DNA from: Pseudomonadota bacterium
GTDB taxonomy: Bacteria > Pseudomonadota > Gammaproteobacteria > UBA1113
Assembly (NCBI GenBank): GCA_021778015.1
Contig: JAJYCX010000005.1
Span: forward strand, 1 to 64,000
DNA: 64,000 nucleotides
Direction of reading: 5' to 3'
Shown here: in pieces, positions 17,944 to 27,199 of the stretch
Position numbering within the stretch: the stretch's first letter is position 1
Layout: each line of letters opens with the position of its first letter
The notes under the pieces: generated by a model
Told to the model about the DNA's origin: nothing
Databases searched by the model: none
What the model saw: the letters and a program-made list of their open reading frames with translations, nothing else
Made by a program: the position numbers and the translations under genes

Positions 17944-18002
17944 TTTCTTCTCATTCTGGTTTTATTACCCGTTACAATTTTTCGCCAAACAAGGAGTGTC
18001 AT

Positions 18003-19439
18003 ATGGTCCGTTTTAAACACGTAGTTTCTTTACCCAATCTAAGTAAAGTATCCTTATTGCTGGTTGCATTATACGGCCATGCTTTTGCTAGTTCATTTGC
18101 CTTGGGCCACGAATACAGTACTACGGAAGTGGGGTTAGCAGGCGCGGGTGGGGCTGCTTATGCGCAAGATGCGACCACTAACTATAGTAACCCTGCGGGT
18201 TTAGTTAACCTTAAGAATCCTGAGTTTGTTGCGGGTGGTACTATCATCGACAGTAGTGCACAGTTTAGTGGGCAAGCCTGTGGCGGAGCCAGCACATTGG
18301 GAGCAGGGGCCTGTAATCTAACCCCAGCAAGTGCCAATGGCGGCACAACGTCTTTTGTGCCCGAATTTAGCTATGGTATGCCTATTACAGATCGTCTTTT
18401 TGCTGGTATCAGCGTAACGGCTCCTTTTGGTTTGGCTACTAATTACGGCGATGATACAGCTCTGCGTTATCAAGCCACTAAGTCAACGATAGAAACGATA
18501 AACATCAACCCCAATATTGCCTTTAAATTTACAGACCAATTTTCTGTAGGTGCGGGTATAAATGCACAATATATGAATGCTGATTTAGACAGTTATTCAA
18601 ATCTGTCACCGAATCCAACGGCTACCCCCATTCTAACTCCACTTGGTGTTTTCCCTGGCACAATACAGTATCCTACCGATAGCCAACTTAAAAATAGTGC
18701 CGCCGATTGGGGTTGGGGTTGGGATGTAGGTGGTTTGTATCAATTTAGCCCCGGTTCGCGTATAGGTCTAATGTATCGTTCCGCGGTTCAACATACCTTG
18801 GATGGCAGCAGCAAATATTCCGGTGGCGGGGGCCAAGCAACCATTGATGGGTTTGGCGTAGTGGCTGCCCAGCCGTATCCCACCTTTAAAACCGATACCT
18901 CAATTGACATTAAGTTGCCTGCGGTGACTACGGCCAGTTTCTATCAAGATCTAACTCCGCAATGGGCGCTGTTAGGTACTGTGAATTATACCCAATGGAA
19001 TAGCATACAAAATATAACCCTAAATGATATAGCGTTTCTAAATACTAGTTCTACATCACTGATTGCACCTCCCTTGGCTAGGCCTTCGGTTAATCCACAG
19101 AACTTCGACAATACGTGGACTTATGCTTTAGGTACAGAGTATAAGCTGACAGAGGCCTGGACACTGCGTGCAGGTGGCGCATACGATCAGTCCCCGATAA
19201 ACAATACAGATAGAACGGTACGATTACCGGATAGCAATCGTTGGACTGGAGCAGTGGGTGCAGGCTATAGAATCAATCAATATGTAAAAGTAGATGCTGC
19301 TTACTCACACATTTGGTTTGACGATGCCCCTATCAACCAACCAGGCGCAGGTGTTTCGCAGTATACAAGTTCCTCTATAGGTAATGTTGATGTTTCTGCT
19401 AACATATATTCCTTGCAAGCAACTGTAGACCTCGTTTAG
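18003..19439 (+). CDS. FadL/OmpP1/TodX-family outer membrane porin
   Basis: A 478-residue outer-membrane beta-barrel of the long-chain fatty acid and hydrocarbon transporter family. It has a signal peptide ending near AFA-S (about residue 29), the conserved hatch-domain start with SSFALGHEYSTTEVGLAGAGG and the NPAGL motif. Alternating hydrophobic strands continue to the C-terminal LQATVDLV, which is less classic than a final aromatic residue. Length is near FadL (446). AAGGAG is 6 bases upstream. The substrate is unknown. Its place between oriC and rpmH is unusual, since rpmH normally adjoins dnaA in gammaproteobacteria. Confidence 0.9.
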   Translation: MVRFKHVVSLPNLSKVSLLLVALYGHAFASSFALGHEYSTTEVGLAGAGGAAYAQDATTNYSNPAGLVNLKNPEFVAGGTIIDSSAQFSGQACGGASTLGAGACNLTPASANGGTTSFVPEFSYGMPITDRLFAGISVTAPFGLATNYGDDTALRYQATKSTIETININPNIAFKFTDQFSVGAGINAQYMNADLDSYSNLSPNPTATPILTPLGVFPGTIQYPTDSQLKNSAADWGWGWDVGGLYQFSPGSRIGLMYRSAVQHTLDGSSKYSGGGGQATIDGFGVVAAQPYPTFKTDTSIDIKLPAVTTASFYQDLTPQWALLGTVNYTQWNSIQNITLNDIAFLNTSSTSLIAPPLARPSVNPQNFDNTWTYALGTEYKLTEAWTLRAGGAYDQSPINNTDRTVRLPDSNRWTGAVGAGYRINQYVKVDAAYSHIWFDDAPINQPGAGVSQYTSSSIGNVDVSANIYSLQATVDLV

Positions 19440-19451
19440 ACAAATGAATGT

Positions 19452-19484
19452 GGCTGATTTGAGATTAATAAACTCAAGTCAGCC
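19452..19484 (+). terminator. Hairpin downstream of the FadL-family gene
   Basis: GGCTGATTTGAG (19452-19463) pairs with CTCAAGTCAGCC (19473-19484) over 12 bases with one G-U pair. It lies 12 bases after the stop codon. There is no strong U run after it, so Rho-independent action is only likely. Confidence 0.55.
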
Positions 19485-19613
19485 TATTCGCAATTCTAAT
19501 TCCTTTCAACGTTTTGTATAGCAATCTATAATCCAGTAATATAAAATAATACCATCACAATAAATTATGTGGCGCGCATTGTTACGTCTCAAAAATTTGG
19601 TTAGGGATTTTTT

Positions 19614-19838
19614 ATGATACATTCTTTTTTTAAAGCTTTTGGAAATTCTAGATTCGGTAGACAGATAGTAGTTGGTTACCAGCCTGAAACAAAAAATCTC
19701 TTAGCACAGTTCGGCGCATTAGGGTTGTTAACCTTCTCGGCAAAGAAAGGTATTGAGCTTTGTAACGGGGAATCAACTTTTACCGGTACTGATGATAAAA
19801 AAGCTAAAACAGGATTATCTCCGGGGAATGGGAGCTAG
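19614..19838 (+). CDS. Short hypothetical protein, doubtful
   Basis: A 74-residue frame with a basic N-terminus, one moderately hydrophobic stretch (LLAQFGALGLLTFSA) and a polar C-terminus. No family is recognised. The only ribosome-binding candidate is TTAGGGA 6 bases upstream of the ATG. It sits between the FadL-family gene and the rpmH promoter, in a gap with no other feature. It could be a real small protein or chance; I cannot tell. Confidence 0.35.
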   Translation: MIHSFFKAFGNSRFGRQIVVGYQPETKNLLAQFGALGLLTFSAKKGIELCNGESTFTGTDDKKAKTGLSPGNGS

Positions 19839-19861
19839 AAATAAGGTAAAAAAATACCCCA

Positions 19862-19890
19862 TTGACAAATGCTGCAAATAAAAATATCAT
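19862..19890 (+). promoter_or_regulatory. Strong sigma-70 promoter of rpmH operon
   Basis: TTGACA (19862-19867), 17 bases, TATCAT (19885-19890): full -35 and a 5/6 -10 at the ideal spacing. The leader contains a small hairpin, TAGCC then GGCTA at 19903-19918, followed by TTTT, which could attenuate the downstream genes. Confidence 0.8.
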
Positions 19891-19958
19891 AGGCAGCTAT
19901 TTTAGCCATTTCCGGCTATTTTGATTAAAAAAAGAACATTTTAAGGTGGATTTGAGAC

Positions 19959-20093
19959 ATGAAGCGCACTTTTCAGCCCAGTATACGCAAACGTAAGAAT
20001 GATCACGGTTTTAGAGCTCGTATGAGCACTAAAAATGGTCGTAAAGTTTTGAGCCGCCGCCGTGCCAAGGGCCGTAAGGTGTTAAGCGCCTAA
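19959..20093 (+). CDS. rpmH: 50S ribosomal protein L34
   Basis: The 44-residue, highly basic L34 of the large ribosomal subunit. The translation starts [13 protein letters not shown] and ends [12 protein letters not shown], matching the near-universal family pattern. AAGGTGGA lies upstream of the ATG. It is the first gene of the rpmH-rnpA-yidD-yidC-mnmE operon, conserved in order across bacteria, and has a strong promoter. Confidence 0.98.
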   Translation: MKRTFQPSIRKRKNDHGFRARMSTKNGRKVLSRRRAKGRKVLSA

Positions 20094-20097
20094 GCCA

Positions 20098-20511
20098 TTG
20101 ATTGCTATAGAGGAGGGGCCAAAGAAGCCCAATGGGGAAACTCATCGTGCTCCTTTCACGCTACAGCACCGCTTATCAGGACGAGTTGCTTTTGAAAACG
20201 TGATGAAGACACCGCTTCATCGTTTAGGTGCAGATGTTTTTTTGCTATTAGCGCAGGCCAATACTTTAACCCATGCGCGTTTAGGTATCATAGTTGCTAA
20301 GAAAAACATAAAAAAAGCGACGCGGCGCAATTGGGTAAAACGTCAATGCCGTGAATACTTTCGTTGCAATCAGCACAAAGTCGGCCATTTTGATATTGTT
20401 CTTTTGGCCAGAAAGGGTATTGCGGATCTAAGCCATGATGAATTGACACAAAGGTTAGATGTGGTATGGAAAAAATTGGCAAAGTATGGGCGTTTATCCT
20501 CATCGGTGTAA
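20098..20511 (+). CDS. rnpA: Ribonuclease P protein component
   Basis: Small basic protein that helps the RNase P RNA trim tRNA 5' ends. The recognised core contains ARLGIIVAKKNIKKATRRNW followed by VKRQCREYFR, the family's RNR-type motif. The only in-frame start before the conserved region is the TTG at 20098, four bases after the rpmH stop. That gives 137 residues and an N-terminal extension of about 18 compared with relatives; no clear ribosome-binding site precedes it, so the exact start is uncertain. It overlaps yidD by 46 bases. Confidence 0.9.
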   Translation: MIAIEEGPKKPNGETHRAPFTLQHRLSGRVAFENVMKTPLHRLGADVFLLLAQANTLTHARLGIIVAKKNIKKATRRNWVKRQCREYFRCNQHKVGHFDIVLLARKGIADLSHDELTQRLDVVWKKLAKYGRLSSSV

Positions 20512-20696
20512 TAAGACTGTATCGCCTGTTGTTAAGCCCTGTATTAGGCCCCAGTTGCAGATTTTATCCTTCTTGTTCGGTTTATGCGATAGAAGCCTTA
20601 CAGCAAAAAGGTTTTTTTTACGGTAGTGCTTTGATCCTAAAAAGATTAATGAAATGCCATCCGTGGCATGATGGTGGTTACGATCCTATTCCCTAA
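20466..20696 (+). CDS. yidD: Membrane protein insertion efficiency factor YidD
   Basis: A 76-residue protein with an N-terminal amphipathic or membrane-associated helix and the family motif GPSCRFYPSCSVYAIEAL, ending in CHPWHDGGYDPIP. It helps YidC-dependent insertion of inner-membrane proteins. It overlaps rnpA at its start and lies 17 bases before yidC, the normal order. Confidence 0.95.
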   Translation: MEKIGKVWAFILIGVIRLYRLLLSPVLGPSCRFYPSCSVYAIEALQQKGFFYGSALILKRLMKCHPWHDGGYDPIP

Positions 20697-20713
20697 GATA
20701 TTTAAGGTATGAA

Positions 20714-22411
20714 ATGGAACAGTTACGATTTATTTTATTGGTTATTTTAGTTTTAACCGGATATTTATTGTGGAAAACTTGGGGTGATGAACATCCTCCC
20801 GCTTCAGCGCCTACGGCACAAGAAATGTATATTCCTTCTGCTACGAGTGCCAGTAATTTACCCGCATTAGCTGCAACACAAAGTAGCACCGAATCTAATC
20901 AGAAACAGACTATTGCTAAAAACACAGTTGCACCGGTATCGAATAATACAGAAGGGCAGCAAATCCGTGTTAAAACGGATGTATTGGATTTGGTGATCAA
21001 TAGCAAGGGCGGCGATATAGTACAGGCACAATTGCCACAGTACCCTAAAGTATGGGACACCCCACAAGACCCGGTTATTTTATTTAATAACCAAGATAAT
21101 ACACGTTATTTGGCCAATAGCATTTTAGTGGGCGACAATGGCTTTCCTTCATCTTTAAGTCAGCAGGCGGTGTTTACTGCAGACAGTAATAGTTTTCAAA
21201 TGGAGCCCGGGCAAAATAGTTTGACAGTCGTTTTGCGTTGGCAAGGCCAAGGTTTAGCAGTAGATAAAGAATATGTTTTTCATCGCGGTAATTATGCAGT
21301 AGATGTCAATTACCGTATACGCAACACGGCCACAACGCAGTGGCAGGGTAATCTTTATTCGCAGCTGATGCGCGTTAACAATCCTACTGTAGAAAAAAAT
21401 GGTTTTACGCACGCTTATTTTGGTGCTTCCTTGTCTACAGCCGATACGTCTTATAAGAAAATCAGTTTTAAAGATATGGATAAATTACAGCAAAATGGTG
21501 AACCACTTTTATCTAATCCTATAGTTACCAAGGGTTGGGTAGCGATGCAACAACATTATTTCTTATCCGCCTGGGTACCTCCTGCAGACAGCAATCAGCA
21601 TTTCTATTCACAGGTTTATCCCAATAACTTGTATGCTATAGGCATGATGGGGCCGCAAATTGTTGTCGCACCCGGACAAGATTACACGACGCAAATGAAA
21701 TTGTACGTAGGTCCTGAAGTCAACGAACAACTGCAAGCGGTTTCACCTAAATTGAATTTAACCATAGACTATGGCTTCTTATGGCCTATATCCACAGTAT
21801 TTTTGTGGGTAATGACGCGCATTTATAATATTTTGGGCAACTGGGGTTGGTCTATCGTTATTCTCACCATACTCATTAAACTCGCTTTCTATAAATTATC
21901 ATCGATGAGTTATAAATCGATGGCTAAAATGCGTGAGTTGCAACCGAAGATGCTGGCTTTAAAAGAGCGCTTTGGTGACGATAAGCAGAAGATGAGCCAG
22001 GCGACCATGGAATTGTATAAATCCGAAAAGGTTAATCCTTTAGGTGGTTGTTTGCCTATTGCAGTACAAGTTCCATTTTTCATCGCGTTATATTGGGTTT
22101 TGGCAGAAAGTGTGGCTTTACGACAAGCGCCGTTTATTTTATGGATCCACGATTTATCTTTACGCGATCCTTACTATATTCTGCCTATATTGATGATCAT
22201 CACTATGTTTATACAACAAAAGCTAAGTCCTACACCGCCCGATCCCATGCAGGCGAAAATGATGATGGTATTGCCTTTAGTCTTTGGTGTGCTGTTTATG
22301 ATGTTCCCTGCGGGCTTGGTGCTGTATTGGGTAGTGAATAATACCGTTTCCATATTGCAACAATGGTATATTACGCGTAACTATGAAAAATCCATACATA
22401 AAAGAAGATGA
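20714..22411 (+). CDS. yidC: Membrane protein insertase YidC
   Basis: Inserts and folds inner-membrane proteins with or without Sec. The 565 residues comprise an N-terminal membrane anchor (about 4-22), a long periplasmic domain of the gram-negative type up to about 350, and the conserved C-terminal insertase core with five membrane segments (WPISTVFLWVM..., NPLGGCLPIAVQVPFFIALY, PAGLVLYWVVNN). AAGG is 6 bases before the ATG. The stop overlaps the mnmE start by 4 bases as ATGA. Confidence 0.97.
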   Translation: MEQLRFILLVILVLTGYLLWKTWGDEHPPASAPTAQEMYIPSATSASNLPALAATQSSTESNQKQTIAKNTVAPVSNNTEGQQIRVKTDVLDLVINSKGGDIVQAQLPQYPKVWDTPQDPVILFNNQDNTRYLANSILVGDNGFPSSLSQQAVFTADSNSFQMEPGQNSLTVVLRWQGQGLAVDKEYVFHRGNYAVDVNYRIRNTATTQWQGNLYSQLMRVNNPTVEKNGFTHAYFGASLSTADTSYKKISFKDMDKLQQNGEPLLSNPIVTKGWVAMQQHYFLSAWVPPADSNQHFYSQVYPNNLYAIGMMGPQIVVAPGQDYTTQMKLYVGPEVNEQLQAVSPKLNLTIDYGFLWPISTVFLWVMTRIYNILGNWGWSIVILTILIKLAFYKLSSMSYKSMAKMRELQPKMLALKERFGDDKQKMSQATMELYKSEKVNPLGGCLPIAVQVPFFIALYWVLAESVALRQAPFILWIHDLSLRDPYYILPILMIITMFIQQKLSPTPPDPMQAKMMMVLPLVFGVLFMMFPAGLVLYWVVNNTVSILQQWYITRNYEKSIHKRR

Positions 22412-23775
22412 GCCGGATCTATGTAGATGATACTATCGTTGCGCCTGCGACGGCCCAAGGTAGGGGCGGTATAGGGATTGTACGCGTATCAGGGCCTCTG
22501 TGTGCGGCTATAGCGAAGGCTATAGCCGGACTTCTACCTCCAGAGCGTTTAGCCACAGTCCGCCCATTCTACGATAGCAATCAAAACCTAATAGACAAAG
22601 GCTTAGTGGTCTATTTTAAAGCCCCTTATTCTTTTACCGGCGAAGATGTCTTGGAATTCCATCTACATGGCAGCCCCGTATTATTAGACCTAATGATTCA
22701 ATCTATTCTGCAGCTAGGCGCACGGTTAGCGCGTCCAGGGGAATTCAGCGAGCGCGCATTCTATAATGAGAAAATAGACTTAGCCCAAGCAGAAGCCATT
22801 GCCGATCTAATCGCTGCAGGTTCTGCTACGGCCGCACGTAGCGCTTTAAAATCCTTAGAAGGCGAGTTTTCCCGCTTAATTAATGCCTTGGTCGATAAGG
22901 TGATTCATTTGCGTATGTATGTAGAAGCGGCCATAGACTTTCCCGATGAAGAAATTGATTTCATTGCCGATAAAAAAGTAGCCGCGATGTTAGAAGATAT
23001 TGCCGTGGAACTAGAGGCTATTTCGCAGCAAGCCGAAAAAGGCGTCTTGTTGCAAGAGGGCATAACGATTGCCTTGGCGGGCAAACCCAATGCAGGTAAA
23101 TCGAGCTTATTAAATTATTTAAGTGGCAAAGACAGCGCCATTGTTACCAATATTCCCGGAACGACGCGCGATATATTACAAGAATACATACAAATTGAAG
23201 GAGTACCTTTACACATCATCGATACAGCCGGTATTAGAGACAGTGACGATATAGTAGAGCAGGAGGGGATACGTCGTGCTTTATTGGCTTTAGACAAGGC
23301 ACAACAGATCTTATGGCTTATTGATGGGGAACAAGAAACCGTAGACGATGTAGACGCTTACTTAAAAACGATTCCACTAGCTAAAAAATATCACGACAGA
23401 ATCACGCTCATTTACAATAAAATCGATCTATCCACACAAACAGCACGTAGCAGTCAGCAAGATGGCCATACAATATTATATCTGTCAATCAAAACGGGGC
23501 AGGGTTTAGAGTTGTTGCAGCAACACTTAAAATCTATTTTAAATCTCAATGATAATGAAGCGAATTTTATCGCCCGTAGACGTCATCTAGCTTCATTGGC
23601 TGCTGCTAAAGACGCTTTAGCTAAAGCAAGTAAAGCGCTACACGAAAAATTGGCAGGTGAATTGTTGGCAGAAGATTTAAAGGAAATGCAAAATAACCTA
23701 AGCGAGATCACCGGCCAATTTACGGCGGATGATCTATTGGGAAAAATATTTTCGGAGTTTTGTATAGGGAAGTAG
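22408..23775 (+). CDS. mnmE: tRNA modification GTPase MnmE (TrmE)
   Basis: With MnmG it makes the cmnm5/mnm5 modification on wobble U34. The 455-residue protein has the N-terminal formyl-THF domain ([19 protein letters not shown]), the G domain with G1 GKPNAGKS (225-232) and G3 DTAGIR (272-277), and the catalytic C-terminal FCIGK (451-455). MnmG (gidA) is often nearby in other genomes but here the next gene is a phosphodiesterase, so its partner lies elsewhere. Confidence 0.97.
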   Translation: MSRIYVDDTIVAPATAQGRGGIGIVRVSGPLCAAIAKAIAGLLPPERLATVRPFYDSNQNLIDKGLVVYFKAPYSFTGEDVLEFHLHGSPVLLDLMIQSILQLGARLARPGEFSERAFYNEKIDLAQAEAIADLIAAGSATAARSALKSLEGEFSRLINALVDKVIHLRMYVEAAIDFPDEEIDFIADKKVAAMLEDIAVELEAISQQAEKGVLLQEGITIALAGKPNAGKSSLLNYLSGKDSAIVTNIPGTTRDILQEYIQIEGVPLHIIDTAGIRDSDDIVEQEGIRRALLALDKAQQILWLIDGEQETVDDVDAYLKTIPLAKKYHDRITLIYNKIDLSTQTARSSQQDGHTILYLSIKTGQGLELLQQHLKSILNLNDNEANFIARRRHLASLAAAKDALAKASKALHEKLAGELLAEDLKEMQNNLSEITGQFTADDLLGKIFSEFCIGK

Positions 23776-23798
23776 AGTGTAAGCTGATAGGAGATCTC

Positions 23799-24536
23799 AT
23801 GATAAAAATAATACAATTAAGCGACACGCATTTACACGCAGATAAAAGCATTCTTTTACATGGGATTTCCACACAAGAGCGCTTAGAAAAATTACTAGCA
23901 AAGATTAAGTCAAAAATTAAAAATGTGGATGCCATTATTTTAAGTGGCGATGTGTCGCAAGACAGAAGCGCTGAGTCCTATATTAACCTAGCCAAAGCCC
24001 TACAACCTTTTAAAAAACCGGTGTATTGGTTTGCAGGTAATCATGATGACCCACGCGTTATGCGTGATACTCTGCAGCAATTCGACACCTTTCACCCCTT
24101 AGATTCTTTAACCTTAGGTCCTTGGCAATTTTTAGTGTTAGATACCATTCTAGAGGGCAGCAATGCCGGGTATTTAGTAGAAAATAACGAATCATTGATT
24201 CTAGAAAACACTTTCTGCGCCTTGTTGATGCATCATCATCCTACGCCAGTAGGAGCGGAGTCTATAGACAAATATAAATTACAAAATCCAGAAATTTTAG
24301 AGGAATTTCTTTCACAGCAAAAGAAATTACCTGCTGTTATTATCACCGGACATGTGCATGGCGCGTATCAAACGAGTTTTGCTACTATTCCTGTCATCTC
24401 ATCACCCGCCACGTGTTTTCAGTTTCCTAAAGTGGCACCCAATCTAGAAATCGACCCCATTGGTGGCTGCACCTTCTGGGTGTTTCATGATAACGGAACA
24501 TTTGAATATGAGTATGTATATAATGAAAAACGTTAA
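23799..24536 (+). CDS. cpdA: Calcineurin-like phosphoesterase, CpdA-type
   Basis: A 245-residue class III cyclic nucleotide phosphodiesterase. Metal-binding motifs are complete: DTH (9-11), GD (50-51), GNHD (80-83), HHH (145-147) and GHVHG (184-188). This matches CpdA, which hydrolyses 3',5'-cAMP in E. coli. A longer frame starts at 23760 inside mnmE; TAGGAG upstream of the ATG at 23799 decides the start. It is on the same strand as mnmE, 23 bases after it. Activity on cAMP is inferred from family resemblance. Confidence 0.85.
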   Translation: MIKIIQLSDTHLHADKSILLHGISTQERLEKLLAKIKSKIKNVDAIILSGDVSQDRSAESYINLAKALQPFKKPVYWFAGNHDDPRVMRDTLQQFDTFHPLDSLTLGPWQFLVLDTILEGSNAGYLVENNESLILENTFCALLMHHHPTPVGAESIDKYKLQNPEILEEFLSQQKKLPAVIITGHVHGAYQTSFATIPVISSPATCFQFPKVAPNLEIDPIGGCTFWVFHDNGTFEYEYVYNEKR

Positions 24537-25284
24537 CTATAAAGGTCTATCTCTACGAATCGATGACTCCAACCACAAAAAGCACATATGGTTTATACAC
24601 GGATTTGGAGAAACTGCGGATAGTTTTAGTGGCGCAGAAAATAACTCTGATATTTTGGAAAACTATTCCATCAGGATTCCCAATTTACCGGGCTGTGGTA
24701 AAAGTAATGCCTTGTCGTTCGAATCTATAGACGATACTGCACAACTCCTCGTTGAAAGTATAAACGAACTCTCTCCCAATAAAGATATTATTCTTGTTGC
24801 CCATTCAATGGGAACCATCATAGGGGAGAAGATTGCGGAAAAATTGAGTAGCCGAGTTAAACTATTTATTAATATAGAAGGCTTTCTTATACAGTACAAA
24901 GAACGATTTAGCAGTACAATTCTGCAATATGATGAACCATTACAGTTTTATGACGCTTTTGTTAAAAAAATTTCTAGATTGGCTAGTACTGGTTCAGTAC
25001 CTAAGACCTATTTAGCACATGTACATTCTTGTACGCCCCAAGCACTTTATACCTGGGCAAAGTCCTGTTATGCAATGACTTCAAATTACATCAACCTGAA
25101 ATGTAAGTTAGTTTATATGTGCGGTACTAAAAGCGCATATAGACCCGAACTGGAACTATTACAGAGTGCTTCAATTGATATCATACAATTTTATAACTGT
25201 GGTCACTGGGTTATGCATGATGCAAGCAATTTTTATGATGAGGTTTTTCTGTTGTGTTCTACGGCGACAATGTACAGGGAATAA
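24523..25284 (+). CDS. Alpha/beta-hydrolase
   Basis: A 253-residue alpha/beta-hydrolase fold protein. The oxyanion-loop HGFGET (26-31), the nucleophile elbow VAHSMG with Ser95, and a C-terminal GHWVMHD (catalytic His around 231) are visible; the acidic residue is probably in the CGTKSAYRPE segment. It overlaps the end of the CpdA-like gene by 14 bases, so the two are likely coupled. An in-frame ATG 9 bases earlier is also possible. Substrate unknown. Confidence 0.78.
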   Translation: MKNVNYKGLSLRIDDSNHKKHIWFIHGFGETADSFSGAENNSDILENYSIRIPNLPGCGKSNALSFESIDDTAQLLVESINELSPNKDIILVAHSMGTIIGEKIAEKLSSRVKLFINIEGFLIQYKERFSSTILQYDEPLQFYDAFVKKISRLASTGSVPKTYLAHVHSCTPQALYTWAKSCYAMTSNYINLKCKLVYMCGTKSAYRPELELLQSASIDIIQFYNCGHWVMHDASNFYDEVFLLCSTATMYRE

Positions 25285-25459
25285 GTTTTGAGTGTTTTTG
25301 TGGAGTTGTCTGAGCGCAAGGATTAATATCCTTGTGTGTATTTGTTTTGGGCGGCTCTCTAGCCGTCCCTACACTGTTCCGAGCCCCTCTTGTATTTTGC
25401 CTTATTTACGTGCATTATTCATCTTGAGAATTGTACTTTTAAACTCATTGGAGAAATTA

Positions 25460-26110
25460 ATGAACAAAATGATAAAAACGACAGCAGCTGCTTTAGCAGT
25501 GGTTGTAGGCGTCGCAGGTTGCGCAACGAACCCTTATACAGGTGAAAGAAAGGTCAGCGATACTGCTACAGGTGCAGGTATAGGTGCTTTAGTAGGCGCT
25601 GGTACCGGTGCTTTGATCGGTGGCGGTGAAGGTGCGGCTATTGGTGCTGGCGCGGGCGCTTTAGTAGGTGGCGGTATTGGTTATTATATGGACCAAGAAA
25701 ACAATAAATTACGCCAAGAATTGGTTGGTACCGGTGTGCAAGTTCAAAAGACACCAGATGGTATTAAACTAATCATGTCTTCTGATGTGACCTTTGCTAC
25801 CAACAGCTCTGATATTAATTCAGGATTCTATCCTACATTAAATTCAGTGGCTAAGGTGTTGAAGGAATATAACAAGACTAATGTAGTTGTCAGTGGTTTT
25901 ACCGATAACACCGGTGGTGCTTCCTACAACCAAAGCCTGTCTGAAAAGCGTGCTCAAAGCGTGTCTAACTACTTAGCTGGACAAGGCGTTTCCAATAATC
26001 GCTTGTTTAGCCAAGGTTTCGGTGCGCGTAATCCTATCGCCAGCAATGCTACCGTCGAAGGCCGTAGTGCCAATCGCCGCGTAGAAATTATGCTGCGTCC
26101 TAATAAATAA
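25460..26110 (+). CDS. OmpA-family lipoprotein with glycine zipper (YiaD-like)
   Basis: A 216-residue lipoprotein: the signal sequence ends VVGVAGC with Cys21. A glycine-zipper region rich in GxxxG (about 37-75) resembles a membrane-inserting hairpin, and the C-terminal OmpA domain (about 95-212) with GFTDNTGG, NQSLSEKRAQSV and GRSANRRVEI binds peptidoglycan. This domain order is that of YiaD. GGAGAA precedes the ATG. It likely anchors the outer membrane to the cell wall. A perfect hairpin follows the gene. Confidence 0.9.
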   Translation: MNKMIKTTAAALAVVVGVAGCATNPYTGERKVSDTATGAGIGALVGAGTGALIGGGEGAAIGAGAGALVGGGIGYYMDQENNKLRQELVGTGVQVQKTPDGIKLIMSSDVTFATNSSDINSGFYPTLNSVAKVLKEYNKTNVVVSGFTDNTGGASYNQSLSEKRAQSVSNYLAGQGVSNNRLFSQGFGARNPIASNATVEGRSANRRVEIMLRPNK

Positions 26111-26128
26111 TTAGGAAATAAATCTGAA

Positions 26129-26152
26129 AGAGGCCTTAGCAATAAGGCCTCT
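26129..26152 (+). terminator. Hairpin after the OmpA-like gene
   Basis: AGAGGCCTTA (26129-26138) and TAAGGCCTCT (26143-26152) pair perfectly over 10 bases around a GCAA tetraloop. A stable, symmetric stem downstream of a stop codon; the following bases (ATTGGA) are not U-rich, so termination is likely but not certain. Confidence 0.7.
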
Positions 26153-26167
26153 ATTGGATTAAATACA

Positions 26168-27187
26168 ATGAACAACGAACGTCTTCTACACAGCGTTAAA
26201 ACAGCCATAGCCGTTGCCATCGGATTCTCTTTAACCCATATTGTCACTTTTGCCTATGCACAATGGATCATTATCAGTATTTTGGTGGTCATGTGTGCAC
26301 AAATTTATGTAGGCGGCGCATTGCAAAAAGGGTATTTGCGCTTCTTGGGAACGCTTTGTGGCTGCTGTATTGCGATTGTTGTAATAGAACTTTTCCATTC
26401 TTCTGTGCTCAGCGTATTTTTGGCCTTGATCATTGCCAGTTCTATTTTTAGTTATATCGCAGTTTCCGGTAAAGAAACTTTAAGTTATTTGGGTACCATG
26501 GGCGCTGTGACCTTAGCGCTCATTTTGCTGGGTAAAAGCGATTCTTCTTTAAATTATGCCTCATCGCGATTTTTAGAAATCAGCATTGGTATTTTTATTG
26601 CCACAATGGTATCGCAATTTGTATTCCCTATTCATGCCAAAACGCAGCTACGTAAAAGCCAAACAGAAACCTTAACGCAATTAAGAGAGTTTTATAATAA
26701 AACCCTCGTTATGGGTTTAGCCGAAGTGCAAACAGTGGAACATCACGATCTAGATGAAGAAATCGTTAAATTATTGCTAAAACAACGGCAATTGGCTAAA
26801 GATTCAGGGCGTGAACCCTTTGGAACTGCTTTTAACGTAGATCATTTTGAACACTCTTTATTTTGTGAACGACAAATATTGCGTGCCATTAATTTTATGC
26901 ATTTGGCACAGGATAAACTGCGTAGTGCGAAATTGTCTGATAAAATGAATTTGTTGTTAAAAACATTTCATGAAGAAGTGTTGACGGCTTTGGATGCAAT
27001 GGCTAAAAGTACTCCGGAAAAGACTAAATCATTTAAATTACCTTCTTTAGACGCCATACAGCATTTACGCGCGGATAGCAAAGAGATGTTAGTATTACAG
27101 CCTATTCTCTATTTAGATGCGCTTATTTTTAACGCGGAGATTATTGTAGAAAATATAGCGCTGCTGGCGAAATTGTATATTGAGTGA
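26168..27187 (+). CDS. FUSC-family membrane protein
   Basis: A 339-residue protein with an N-terminal half of about six hydrophobic helices (residues 10-160) and a mostly helical cytoplasmic C-terminal half, the layout of FUSC/aromatic-acid exporter (YccS/AaeB-like) proteins. The family exports aromatic acids or related toxic compounds in some bacteria. No accessory membrane-fusion gene is near, so this is a single-component version. Function inferred from family only. Confidence 0.8.
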   Translation: MNNERLLHSVKTAIAVAIGFSLTHIVTFAYAQWIIISILVVMCAQIYVGGALQKGYLRFLGTLCGCCIAIVVIELFHSSVLSVFLALIIASSIFSYIAVSGKETLSYLGTMGAVTLALILLGKSDSSLNYASSRFLEISIGIFIATMVSQFVFPIHAKTQLRKSQTETLTQLREFYNKTLVMGLAEVQTVEHHDLDEEIVKLLLKQRQLAKDSGREPFGTAFNVDHFEHSLFCERQILRAINFMHLAQDKLRSAKLSDKMNLLLKTFHEEVLTALDAMAKSTPEKTKSFKLPSLDAIQHLRADSKEMLVLQPILYLDALIFNAEIIVENIALLAKLYIE

Positions 27188-27199
27188 TTATAAATGATA

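Larger units (their letters stand above)
17497..18002. other. oriC: Chromosomal replication origin oriC
   Basis: A 506-base non-coding region between divergent dnaA and the FadL-like gene. It holds three good DnaA boxes (17569-17577, 17661-17669, 17729-17737) followed by a long A+T tract (17771-17863) suited to unwinding. Gene orientation flips here, with mostly minus-strand genes to the left and mostly plus-strand genes to the right, and four parS sites lie 2.6-4 kb away. A half-parS-like TTTACGTGGAAC is at about 17612. A sigma-70-like promoter for the rightward gene is at its right end. No gene was seen in it. Confidence 0.88.
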
